Both the position numbers and the translations under genes were made by a program. DNA of 64,000 bases from Henricia sp. BOLD:AAB3569. Lineage: Eukaryota > Echinodermata > Asteroidea > Spinulosida > Echinasteridae. The notes beneath the pieces are model-generated. The model saw only the letters and a program-made list of their open reading frames with translations. It had not been told where the DNA came from and ran no database searches. The first letter of the stretch is position 1, and the number at the start of each line of letters is the position of its first letter. Where the stretch lies: contig JBBELK010001517.1 of the NCBI GenBank assembly GCA_037783545.1, forward strand, positions 32,359 to 96,358, read 5' to 3'. Below are positions 14,101 to 26,095 of the stretch, piece after piece.

Positions 14101-14340
14101 GTTTTTTCTAAACTTTGAAATTTCTCTGCCATTTCCCGGCGAAAGTCTGTCAATTTTTTATGACAAGTGCGCAATATAGAGAGTTTAGGGCATGCAAAAT
14201 TTGAAGTTCGTCGGAACATTTTTCGACCTCCAAATTTGCCGACGTTTCGACCACACTTTGACCAAATTGCCGAGCCAAACTGCGGTGCGTTAACGACAGT
14301 CCGAATGACTGAGCATGCGCACAACTCAGGAGTACCCAAA
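11108..14340. repeat. Indel-rich satellite stretch
   Basis: About eleven monomers here carry far more single-base insertions and deletions than elsewhere. Insertions include an extra C near 11119, two extra C near 11210-11215, extra G near 11320, extra C near 11495, extra T near 12395, extra C near 13061 and extra T near 13241. Losses occur near 11368, 12317, 12416, 12738, 13511, 13540, 13858 and 14335. Substitutions are also raised (AAATGGCCG near 13080 and 13673, TTTAAATTTG near 12153). This could be older, poorly homogenised satellite, or a patch of low assembly accuracy; sequence alone does not decide. Confidence 0.85.
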
Positions 14341-17300
14341 GAGGTGTGTACAGACAGCCACGGTTTGCGTGAGAGCAGTCAGGAAGCCTCAACCCAGTTT
14401 TTTCTAAACTTTGAAATTTCTCTGCCATTTCCCGGCGAAAGTCTGTCAATTTTTTATGACAAGTGCGCAATATAGAGAGTTTAGGGCATGCAAAATTTGA
14501 AGTTCGTCGGAACATTTTTCGACCTCCAAATTTGCCGACGTTTGGACCACACTTTGACCAAATTGCCGAGCCAAACTGCGGTGCGTTAACGACAGTCCGA
14601 ATGACTGAGCATGCGCACAACTCAGGAGTACCCCAAAGAGGTGTGTACAGACAGCCACGGTTTGCGTGAGAGCAGTCAGGAAGCCTCAGCCCAGTTTTTT
14701 CTAAACTTTGAAATTTCTCTGCCATTTCCCGGCGAAAGTCTGTCAATTTTTTATGACAAGTGCGCAATATAGAGAGTTTAGGGCATGCAAAATTTGAAGT
14801 TCGTCGGAACATTTTTCGACCTCCAAATTTGCCGACGTTTGGACCACACTTTGACCAAATTGCCGAGCCAAACTGCGGTGCGTTAACGACAGTCCGAATG
14901 ACTGAGCATGCGCACAACTCAGGAGTACCCCAAAGAGGTGTGTACAGACAGCCACGGTTTGCGTGAGAGCAGTCAGGAAGCCTCAACCCAGTTTTTTCTA
15001 AACTTTGAAATTTCTCTGCCATTTCCCGGCGAAAGTCTGTCAATTTTTTATGACAAGTGCGCAATATAGAGAGTTTAGGGCATGCAAAATTTGAAGTTCG
15101 TCGGAACATTTTTCGACCTCCAAATTTGCCGACGTTTGGACCACACTTTGACCAAATTGCCGAGCCAAACTGCGGTGCGTTAACGACAGTCCGAATGACT
15201 GAGCATGCGCACAACTCAGGAGTACCCCAAAGAGGTGTGTACAGACAGCCACGGTTTGCGTGAGAGCAGTCAGGAAGCCTCAACCCAGTTTTTTCTAAAC
15301 TTTGAAATTTCTCTGCCATTTCCCGGCGAAAGTCTGTCAATTTTTTATGACAAGTGCGCAATATAGAGAGTTTAGGGCATGCAAAATTTGAAGTTCGTCG
15401 GAACATTTTTCGACCTCCAAATTTGCCGACGTTTGGACCACACTTTGACCAAATTGCCGAGCCAAACTGCGGTGCGTTAACGACAGTCCGAATGACTGAG
15501 CATGCGCACAACTCAGGAGTACCCCAAAGAGGTGTGTACAGACAGCCACGGTTTGCGTGAGAGCAGTCAGGAAGCCTCAACCCAGTTTTTTCTAAACTTT
15601 GAAATTTCTCTGCCATTTCCCGGCGAAAGTCTGTCAATTTTTTATGACAAGTGCGCAATATAGAGAGTTTAGGGCATGCAAAATTTGAAGTTCGTCGGAA
15701 CATTTTTCGACCTCCAAATTTGCCGACGTTTGGACCACACTTTGACCAAATTGCCGAGCCAAACTGCGGTGCGTTAACGACAGTCCGAATGACTGAGCAT
15801 GCGCACAACTCAGGAGTACCCCAAAGAGGTGTGTACATACAGCCACGGTTTGCGTGAAAGCAGTCAGGAAGCCTCAACCCAATTTTTTCTAAACTTTGAA
15901 ATTTCTCTGCCATTTCCCGGCGAAAGTCTGTCAATTTTTTATGACAAGTGCGCAATATAGAGAGTTTAGGGCATGCAAAATTTGAAGTTCGTCGGAACAT
16001 TTTTCGACCTCCAAATTTGCCGACGTTTGGACCACACTTTGACCAAATTGCCGAGCCAAACTGCGGTGCGTTAACGACAGTCCGAATGACTGAGCATGCG
16101 CACAACTCAGGAGTACCCCAAAGAGGTGTGTACAGACAGCCACGGTTTGCGTGAGAGCAGTCAGGAAGCCTCAACCCAGTTTTTTCTAAACTTTGAAATT
16201 TCTCTGCCATTTCCCGGCGAAAGTCTGTCAATTTTGTATGACAAGTGCGCAATATAGAGAGTTTAGGGCATGCAAAATTTGAAGTTCGTCGGAACATTTT
16301 TCGACCTCCAAATTTGCCGACGTTTGGACCACACTTTGACCAAATTGCCGAGCCAAACTGCGGTGCGTTAACGACAGTCCGAATGACTGAGCATGCGCAC
16401 AACTCAGGAGTACCCCAAAGAGGTGTGTACAGACAGCCACGGTTTGCGTGAGAGCAGTCAGGAAGCCTCAACCCAGTTTTTTCTAAACTTTGAAATTTCT
16501 CTGCCATTTCCCGGCGAAAGTCTGTCAATTTTTTATGACAAGTGCGCAATAAATTGCCGAGCCAAACTGCGGTGCGTTAACGACAGTCCGAATGACTGAG
16601 CATGCGCACAACTCAGGAGTACCCCAAAGAGGTGTGTACAGACAGCCACGGTTTGCGTGAGAGCAGTCAGGAAGCCTCAACCCAGTTTTTTCTAAACTTT
16701 GAAATTTCTCTGCCATTTCCCGGCGAAAGTCTGTCAATTTTGTATGACAAGTGCGCAATATAGAGAGTTTAGGGCATGCAAAATTTGAAGTTCGTCGGAA
16801 CATTTTTCGACCTCCAAATTTGCCGACGTTTGGACCACACTTTGACCAAATTGCCGAGCCAAACTGCGGTGCGTTAACGACAGTCCGAATGACTGAGCAT
16901 GCGCACAACTCAGGAGTACCCCAAAGAGGTGTGTACAGACAGCCACGGTTTGCGTGAGAGCAGTCAGGAAGCCTCAACCCAGTTTTTTCTAAACTTTGAA
17001 ATTTCTCTGCCATTTCCCGGCGAAAGTCTGTCAATTTTTTATGACAAGTGCGCAATATAGAGAGTTTAGGGCATGCAAAATTTGAAGTTCGTCGGAACAT
17101 TTTTCGACCTCCAAATTTGCCGACGTTTGGACCACACTTTGACCAAATTGCCGAGCCAAACTGCGGTGCGTTAACGACAGTCCGAATGACTGAGCATGCG
17201 CACAACTCAGGAGTACCCCAAAGAGGTGTGTACAGACAGCCACGGTTTGCGTGAGAGCAGTCAGGAAGCCTCAACCCAGTTTTTTCTAAACTTTGAAATT

Positions 17301-17471
17301 TCTCTGCCATTTCCCGGCGAAAGTCTGTCAATTTTTTATGACAAGTGCGCAATATAGAGAGTTTAGGGCATGCAAAATTTGAAGTTCGTCGGAACATTTT
17401 TCGACCTCCAAATTTGCCGACGTTTGGACCACACTTTGACCAAATTGCCGAGCCAAACTGCGGTGCGTTAA
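14341..17471. repeat. Satellite monomers between indel-rich stretch and first higher-order repeat
   Basis: Mostly consensus monomers. ACATACAG reappears near 15834 and GTATGAC near 16234 and 16740. The fourth 209-bp monomer lies inside. The pattern resembles the 1-11 kb domain, so the indel-rich stretch interrupts one variant domain. No other feature is visible. Confidence 0.85.
16372..16580. repeat. 209-bp monomer with 88-bp deletion, copy 4
   Basis: Same junction (16551/16552). The monomer before it has GTATGAC, and the ACATACAG variant lies two monomers before that, the same order as ahead of copy 1. This suggests a longer segment was copied together. It is the last deleted monomer of this type in the window. 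Confidence 0.97.
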
Positions 17472-19851
17472 CGACAGTCCGAATGACTGAGCATGCGCAC
17501 AACTCAGGAGTACCCCAAAGAGGTGTGTACAGACAGCCACGGTTTGCGTGAGAGCAGTCAGGAAGCCTCAACCCAGTTTTTTTCTAAACTTTGAAATTTC
17601 TCTGCCATTTCCCGGCGAAAGTCTGTCAATTTTTTATGACAAGTGCGCAATATAGAGAGTTTAGGGCATGCAAAATTTGAAGTTCGTCGGAACATTTTTC
17701 GACCTCCAAATTTGCCGACGTTTGGACCACACTTTGACCAAATTGCCGAGCCAAACTGCGGTGCGTTAACGACAGTCCGAATGACTGAGCATGCGCACAA
17801 CTCAGGAGTACCCCAAAGAGGTGTGTACAGACAGCCACGGTTTGCGTGAGAGCAGTCAGGAAGCCTCAACCCAGTTTTTTCTAAACTTTGAAATTTCTCT
17901 GCCATTTCCTGGCGAAAGTCTGTCATTTTTTTTATGACAAGTGCGCAATATAGAGAGTTTAGGGCATGCAAAATTTGAAGTTCGTCGGAACATTTTTCGA
18001 CCTCCAAATTTGCCGACGTTTGGACCACACTTTGACCAAATTGCCGAGCCAAACTGCGGTGCGTTAACGACAGTCCGAATGACTGAGCATGCGCACAACT
18101 CAGGAGTACCCCAAAGAGGTGTGTACAGACAGCCACGGTTTGCGTGAGAGCAGTCAGGAAGCCTCAACCCAGTTTTTTCTAAACTTTGAAATTTCTCTGC
18201 CATTTCCCGGCGAAAGTCTGTCAATTTTTTATGACAAGTGCGCAATATAGAGAGTTTAGGGCATGCAAAATTTGAAGTTCGTCGGAACATTTTTCGACCT
18301 CCAAATTTGCCGACGTTTGGACCACACTTTGACCAAATTGCCGAGCCAAACTGCGGTGCGTTAACGACAGTCCGAATGACTGAGCATGCGCACAACTCAG
18401 GAGTACCCCAAAGAGGTGTGTACAGACAGCCACGGTTTGCGTGAGAGCAGTCAGGAAGCCTCAACCCAGTTTTTTCTAAACTTTGAAATTTCTCTGCCAT
18501 TTCCCGGCGAAAGTCTGTCAATTTTTTATGACAAGTGCGCAATATAGAGAGTTTAGGGCATGCAAAATTTGAAGTTCGTCGGAACATTTTTCGACCTCCA
18601 AATTTGCCGACGTTTGGACCACACTTTGACCAAATTGCCGAGCCAAACTGCGGTGCGTTAACGACAGTCCGAATGACTGAGCATGCGCACAACTCAGGAG
18701 TACCCCAAAGAGGTGTGTACAGACAGCCACGGTTTGCGTGAGAGCAGTCAGGAAGCCTCAACCCAGTTTTTTTCTAAACTTTGAAATTTCTCTGCCATTT
18801 CCCGGCGAAAGTCTGTCAATTTTTTATGACAAGTGCGCAATATAGAGAGTTTAGGGCATGCAAAATTTGAAGTTCGTCGGAACATTTTTCGACCTCCAAA
18901 TTTGCCGACGTTTGGACCACACTTTGACCAAATTGCCGAGCCAAACTGCGGTGCGTTAACGACAGTCCGAATGACTGAGCATGCGCACAACTCAGGAGTA
19001 CCCCAAAGAGGTGTGTACAGACAGCCACGGTTTGCGTGAGAGCAGTCAGGAAGCCTCAACCCAGTTTTTTCTAAACTTTGAAATTTCTCTGCCATTTCCT
19101 GGCGAAAGTCTGTCATTTTTTTTATGACAAGTGCGCAATATAGAGAGTTTAGGGCATGCAAAATTTGAAGTTCGTCGGAACATTTTTCGACCTCCAAATT
19201 TGCCGACGTTTGGACCACACTTTGACCAAATTGCCGAGCCAAACTGCGGTGCGTTAACGACAGTCCGAATGACTGAGCATGCGCACAACTCAGGAGTACC
19301 CCAAAGAGGTGTGTACAGACAGCCACGGTTTGCGTGAGAGCAGTCAGGAAGCCTCAACCCAGTTTTTTCTAAACTTTGAAATTTCTCTGCCATTTCCCGG
19401 CGAAAGTCTGTCAATTTTTTATGACAAGTGCGCAATATAGAGAGTTTAGGGCATGCAAAATTTGAAGTTCGTCGGAACATTTTTCGACCTCCAAATTTGC
19501 CGACGTTTGGACCACACTTTGACCAAATTGCCGAGCCAAACTGCGGTGCGTTAACGACAGTCCGAATGACTGAGCATGCGCACAACTCAGGAGTACCCCA
19601 AAGAGGTGTGTACAGACAGCCACGGTTTGCGTGAGAGCAGTCAGGAAGCCTCAACCCAGTTTTTTCTAAACTTTGAAATTTCTCTGCCATTTCCCGGCGA
19701 AAGTCTGTCAATTTTTTATGACAAGTGCGCAATATAGAGAGTTTAGGGCATGCAAAATTTGAAGTTCGTCGGAACATTTTTCGACCTCCAAATTTGCCGA
19801 CGTTTGGACCACACTTTGACCAAATTGCCGAGCCAAACTGCGGTGCGTTAA
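17472..19851. repeat. Four-monomer higher-order repeat, two 1190-bp copies
   Basis: Units are 17472-18661 and 18662-19851. In each, monomer 1 has seven T instead of six in CAGTTTTTTTC. Monomer 2 has CCTGGCGAAAG and an altered CATTTTTTTTATG run, and monomers 3 and 4 are consensus. The two extra bases make the unit 4 x 297 + 2 = 1190 bp. A third, incomplete copy follows: a monomer with the CCTGGCG variant begins at 19852 without the seven-T monomer before it. Confidence 0.93.
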
Positions 19852-22800
19852 CGACAGTCCGAATGACTGAGCATGCGCACAACTCAGGAGTACCCCAAAG
19901 AGGTGTGTACAGACAGCCACGGTTTGCGTGAGGGCAGTCAGGAAGCCTCAACCCAGTTTTTTCTAAACTTTGAAATTTCTCTGCCATTTCCTGGCGAAAG
20001 TCTGTCATTTTTTTTATGACAAGTGCGCAATATAGAGAGTTTAGGGCATGCAAAATTTGAAGTTCGTCGGAACATTTTTCGACCTCCAAATTTTCCGACG
20101 TTTGGACCACACTTTGACCAAATTGCCGAGCCAAACTGCGGTGCGTTAACGACAGTCCGAATGACTGAGCATGCGCACAACTCAGGAGTACCCCAAAGAG
20201 GTGTGTACAGACAGCCACGGTTTGCGTGAGAGCAATCAGGAAGCCTCAACCCAGTTTTTTCTAAACTTTGAAATTTCTCTGCCATTTCCCGGCGAAAGTC
20301 TGTCAATTTTTTATGACAAGTGCGCAATATAGAGAGTTTAGGGCATGCAAAATTTGAAGTTCGTCGGAACATTTTTCGACCTCCAAATTTGCCGACGTTT
20401 GGACCACACTTTGACCAAATTGCCGAGCCAAACTGCGGTGCGTTAACGACAGTCCGAATGACTGAGCATGCGCACAACTCAGGAGTACCCCCAAAGAGGT
20501 GTGTACAGACAGCCACGGTTTGCGTGAGAGCAGTCAGGAAGCCTCAACCCAGTTTTTTCTAAACTTTAAAATTTCTCTGCCATTTCCCGGCGAAAGTCTG
20601 TCAATTTTTTATGACAAGTGCGCAATATAGAGAGTTTAGGGCATGCAAAATTTGAAGTTCGTCGGAACATTTTTCGACCTCCAAATTTGCCGACGTTTCG
20701 ACCACACTTTGACCAAATTGCCGAGCCAAACTGCGGTGCGTTAACGACAGTCCGAATGACTGAGCATGCGCACAACTCAGGAGTACCCCAAAGAGGTGTG
20801 TACAGACAGCCACGGTTTGCGTGAGAGCAGTCAGGAAGCCTCAACCCAGTTTTTTCTAAACTTTGAAATTTCTCTGCCATTTCCCGGCGAAAGTCTGTCA
20901 ATTTTTTATGACAAGTGCGCAATATAGAGAGTTTAGGGCATGCAAAATTTGAAGTTCGTCGGAACATTTTTCGACCTCCAAATTTGCCGACATTTGGACC
21001 ACACTTTGACCAAATTGCCGAGCCAAACTGCGGTGCGTTAACGACAGTCCGAATGACTGAGCATGCGCACAACTCAGGAGTACCCCAAAGAGGTGTGTAC
21101 AGACAGCCACGGTTTGCGTGAGAGCAGTCAGGAAGCCTCAACCCAGTTTTTTCTAAACTTTGAAATTTCTCTGCCATTTCCCGGCGAAAGTCTGTCAATT
21201 TTTTATGACAAGTGCGCAATATAGAGAGTTTAGGGCATGCAAAATTTGAAGTTCGTCGGAACATTTTTCGACCTCCAAATTTGCCGACGTTTGGACCACA
21301 CTTTGACCAAATTGCCGAGCCAAACTGCGGTGCGTTAACGACAGTCCGAATGACTGAGCATGCGCACAACTCAGGAGTACCCCAAAGAGGTGTGTACAGA
21401 CAGCCACGGTTTGCGTGAGAGCAGTCAGGAAGCCTCAACCCAGTTTTTTCTAAACTTTGAAATTTCTCTGCCATTTCCCGGCGAAAGTCTGTCAATTTTT
21501 TATGACAAGTGCGCAATATAGAGAGTTTAGGGCATGCAAAATTTGAAGTTCGTCGGAACATTTTTCGACCTCCAAATTTGCCGACATTTGGACCACACTT
21601 TGACCAAATTGCCGAGCCAAACTGCGGTGCGTTAACGACAGTCCGAATGACTGAGCATGCGCACAACTCAGGAGTACCCCAAAGAGGTGTGTACAGACAG
21701 CCACGGTTTGCGTGAGAGCAGTCAGGAAGCCTCAACCCAGTTTTTTCTAAACTTTGAAATTTCTCTGCCATTTCCCGGCGAAAGTCTGTCAATTTTTTAT
21801 GACAAGTGCGCAATATAGAGAGTTTAGGGCATGCAAAATTTGAAGTTCGTCGGAACATTTTTCGACCTCCAAATTTGCCGACGTTTGGACCACACTTTGA
21901 CCAAATTGCCGAGCCAAACTGCGGTGCGTTAACGACAGTCCGAATGACTGAGCATGCGCACAACTCAGGAGTACCCCAAAGAGGTGTGTACAGACAGCCA
22001 CGGTTTGCGTGAGAGCAGTCAGGAAGCCTCAACCCAGTTTTTTCTAAACTTTGAAATTTCTCTAACATTTCCCGGCGAAAGTCTGTCAATTTTTTATGAC
22101 AAGTGCGCAATATAGAGAGTTTAGGGCATGCAAAATTTGAAGTTCGTCGGAACATTTTTCGACCTCCAAATTTGCCGACGTTTGGACCACACTTTGACCA
22201 AATTGCCGAGCCAAACTGCGGTGCGTTAACGACAGTCCGAATGACTGAGCATGCGCACAACTCAGGAGTACCCCAAAGAGGTGTGTACAGACAGCCACGG
22301 TTTGCGTGAGAGCAGTCAGGAAGCCTCAACCCAGTTTTTTCTAAACTTTGAAATTTCTCTGCCATTTCCTGGCGAAAGTCTGTCATTTTTTTTATGACAA
22401 GTGCGCAATATAGAGAGTTTAGGGCATGCAAAATTTGAAGTTCGTCGGAACATTTTTCGACCTCCAAATTTGCCGACGTTTGGACCACACTTTGACCAAA
22501 TTGCCGAGCCAAACTGCGGTGCGTTAACGACAGTCCGAATGACTGAGCATGCGCATAACTCAGGAGTACCCCAAAGAGGTGTGTACAGACAGCCACGGTT
22601 TGCGTGAGAGCAGTCAGGAAGCCTCAACCCAGTTTTTTCTAAACTTTGAAATTTCTCTGCCATTTCCCGGCGAAAGTCTGTCAATTTTTTATGACAAGTG
22701 CGCAATATAGAGAGTTTAGGGCATGCAAAATTTGAAGTTCGTCGGAACATTTTTCGACCTCCAAATTTGCCGACGTTTGGACCACACTTTGACCAAATTG

Positions 22801-23715
22801 CCGAGCCAAACTGCGGTGCGTTAACGACAGTCCGAATGACTGAGCATGCGCACAACTCAGGAGTACCCCGAAGAGGTGTGTACAGACAGCCACGGTTTGC
22901 GTGAGAGCAGTCAGGAAGCCTCAACCCAGTTTTTTCTAAACTTTGAAATTTCTCTGCCATTTCCCGGCGAAAGTCTGTCAATTTTTTATGACAAGTGCGC
23001 AATATAGAGAGTTTAGGGCATGCAAAATTTGAAGTTCGTCGGAACATTTTTCGACCTCCAAATTTGCCGACGTTTCGACCACACTTTGACCAAATTGCCG
23101 AGCCAAACTGCGGTGCGTTAACGACAGTCCGAATGACTGAGCATGCGCACAACTCAGGAGTACCCCAAAGAGGTGTGTACAGACAGCCACGGTTTGCGTG
23201 AGAGCAGTCAGGAAGCCTCAACCCAGTTTTTTCTAAACTTTGAAATTTCTCTGCCATTTCCCGGCGAAAGTCTGTCAATTTTTTATGACAAGTGCGCAAT
23301 ATAGAGAGTTTAGGGCATGCAAAATGTGAAGTTCGTCGGAACATTTTTCGACCTCCAAATTTGCCGACGTTTGGACCACACTTTGACCAAATTGCCGAGC
23401 CAAACTGCGGTGCGTTAACGACAGTCCGAATGACTGAGCATGCGCACAACTCAGGAGTACCCCAAAGAGGTGTGTACAGACAGCCACGGTTTGCGTGAGA
23501 GCAGTCAGGAAGCCTCAACCCAGTTTTTTCTAAACTTTGAAATTTCTCTGCCATTTCCCGGCAAAAGTCTGTCAATTTTTTATGACAAGTGCGCAATATA
23601 GAGAGTTTAGGGCATGCAAAATTTGAAGTTCGTCGGAACATTTTTCGACCTCCAAATTTGCCGACGTTTGGACCACACTTTGACCAAATTGCCGAGCCAA
23701 ACTGCGGTGCGTTAA
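19852..23715. repeat. Thirteen satellite monomers with scattered variants
   Basis: The length is 13 x 297 + 3; the extra bases lie in the first CCTGGCG monomer, in a CCCCCAAAG run near 20489, and in another CCTGGCG monomer near 22370. A CGACATTTGG variant occurs near 20990 and 21584, exactly two monomers apart. CGTTTCGACC occurs near 20696 and 23074, CTTTAAAATT near 20568, and TCTAACATTT near 22063. There is no clear long-range period. Confidence 0.85.
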
Positions 23716-26095
23716 CGACAGTCCGAATGACTGAGCATGCGCACAACTCAGGAGTACCCCAAAGAGGTGTGTACAGACAGCCACGGTTTGCGTGAGAGCA
23801 GTCAGGAAGCCTCAACCCAGTTTTTTTCTAAACTTTGAAATTTCTCTGCCATTTCCCGGCGAAAGTCTGTCAATTTTTTATGACAAGGGCGCAATATAGA
23901 GAGTTTAGGGCATGCAAAATTTGAAGTTCGTCGGAACATTTTTCGACCTCCAAATTTGCCGACGTTTGGACCACACTTTGACCAAATTGCCGAGCCAAAC
24001 TGCGGTGCGTTAACGACAGTCCGAATGACTGAGCATGCGCACAACTCAGGAGTACCCCAAAGAGGTGTGTACAGACAGCCACGGTTTGCGTGAGAGCAGT
24101 CAGGAAGCCTCAACCCAGTTTTTTCTAAACTTTGAAATTTCTCTGCCATTTCCCGGCGAAAGTCTGTCAATTTTTTATGACAAGTGCGCAATATAGAGAG
24201 TTTAGGGCATGCAAATTTTGAAGTTCGTCGGAACATTTTTCGACCTCCAAATTGGCCGACGTTTAGACCACACTTTGACCAAATTGCCGAGCCAAACTGC
24301 GGTGCGTTAACGACAGTCCGAATGACTGAGCATGCGCACAACTCAGGAGTACCCCAAAGAGGTGTGTACAGACAGCCACGGTTTGCGTGAGAGCAGTCAG
24401 GAAGCCTCAACCCAGTTTTTTTCTAAACTTTGAAATTTCTCTGCCATTTCCCGGCGAAAGTCTGTCAATTTTTTATGACAAGGGCGCAATATAGAGAGTT
24501 TAGGGCATGCAAAATTTGAAGTTCGTCGGAACATTTTTCGACCTCCAATTTTGCCGACGTTTGGACCACACTTTGACCAAATCGCCGAGCCAAACTGCGG
24601 TGCGTTAACGACAGTCCGAATGACTGAGCATGCGCACAACTCAGGAGTACCCCAAAGAGGTGTGTACAGACAGCCACGGTTTGCGTGAGAGCAGTCAGGA
24701 AGCCTCAACCCAGTTTTTTCTAAACTTTGAAATTTCTCTGCCATTTCCCGGCAAAAGTCTGTCAATTTTTTATGACAAGTGCGCAATATAGAGAGTTTAG
24801 GGCATGCAAAATTTGAAGTTCGTCGGAACATTTTTCGACCTCCAAATTTGCCGACGTTTGGACCACACTTTGACCAAATTGCCGAGCCAAACTGCGGTGC
24901 GTTAACGACAGTCCGAATGACTGAGCATGCGCACAACTCAGGAGTACCCCAAAGAGGTGTGTACAGACAGCCACGGTTTGCGTGAGAGCAGTCAGGAAGC
25001 CTCAACCCAGTTTTTTTCTAAACTTTGAAATTTCTCTGCCATTTCCCGGCGAAAGTCTGTCAATTTTTTATGACAAGGGCGCAATATAGAGAGTTTAGGG
25101 CATGCAAAATTTGAAGTTAGTCGGAACATTTTTCGACCTCCAAATTTGCCGACGTTTGGACCACACTTTGACCAAATTGCCGAGCCAAACTGCGGTGCGT
25201 TAACGACAGTCCGAATGACTGAGCATGCGCACAACTCAGGAGTACCCCAAAGAGGTGTGTACAGACAGCCACGGTTTGCGTGAGAGCAGTCAGGAAGCCT
25301 CAACCCAGTTTTTTCTAAACTTTGAAATTTCTCTGCCATTTCCCGGCGAAAGTCTGTCAATTTTTTATGACAAGTGCGCAATATAGAGAGTTTAGGGCAT
25401 GCAAATTTTGAAGTTCGTCGGAACATTTTTCGACCTCCAAATTGGCCGACGTTTGGACCACACTTTGACCAAATTGCCGAGCCAAACTGCGGTGCGTTAA
25501 CGACAGTCCGAATGACTGAGCATGCGCACAACTCAGGAGTACCCCAAAGAGGTGTGTACAGACAGCCACGGTTTGCGTGAGAGCAGTCAGGAAGCCTCAA
25601 CCCAGTTTTTTTCTAAACTTTGAAATTTCTCTGCCATTTCCCGGCGAAAGTCTGTCAATTTTTTATGACAAGGGCGCAATATAGAGAGTTTAGGGCATGC
25701 AAAATTTGAAGTTCGTCGGAACATTTTTCGACCTCCAATTTTGCCGACGTTTGGACCACACTTTGACCAAATCGCCGAGCCAAACTGCGGTGCGTTAACG
25801 ACAGTCCGAATGACTGAGCATGCGCACAACTCAGGAGTACCCCAAAGAGGTGTGTACAGACAGCCACGGTTTGCGTGAGAGCAGTCAGGAAGCCTCAACC
25901 CAGTTTTTTCTAAACTTTGAAATTTCTCTGCCATTTCCCGGCGAAAGTCTGTCAATTGTTTATGACAAGTGCGCAATATAGAGAGTTTAGGGCATGCAAA
26001 ATGTGAAGTTCGTCGGAACATTTTTCGACCTCCAAATTTGCCGACGTTTGGACCACACTTTGACCAAATTGCCGAGCCAAACTGCGGTGCGTTAA
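23716..26095. repeat. Nested higher-order repeat: 595-bp pairs within 1190-bp units
   Basis: Starts at 23716, 24311, 24906 and 25501 are exactly 595 bp apart. The first monomer of each pair has a seven-T run and GACAAGGGCGC. Pairs alternate in further marks. GCAAATTTTGAAG with AATTGGCCGACG occurs near 24212 and 25402, 1190 bp apart. CCAATTTTGCC with AAATCGCCGAG occurs near 24545 and 25735, again 1190 bp apart. So two tetramers, 23716-24905 and 24906-26095, are each built from two related dimers. The fourth monomers differ (GCAAAAGTC near 24752; AATTGTTT plus AAATGTGAAG near 25958-26001). Confidence 0.93.
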
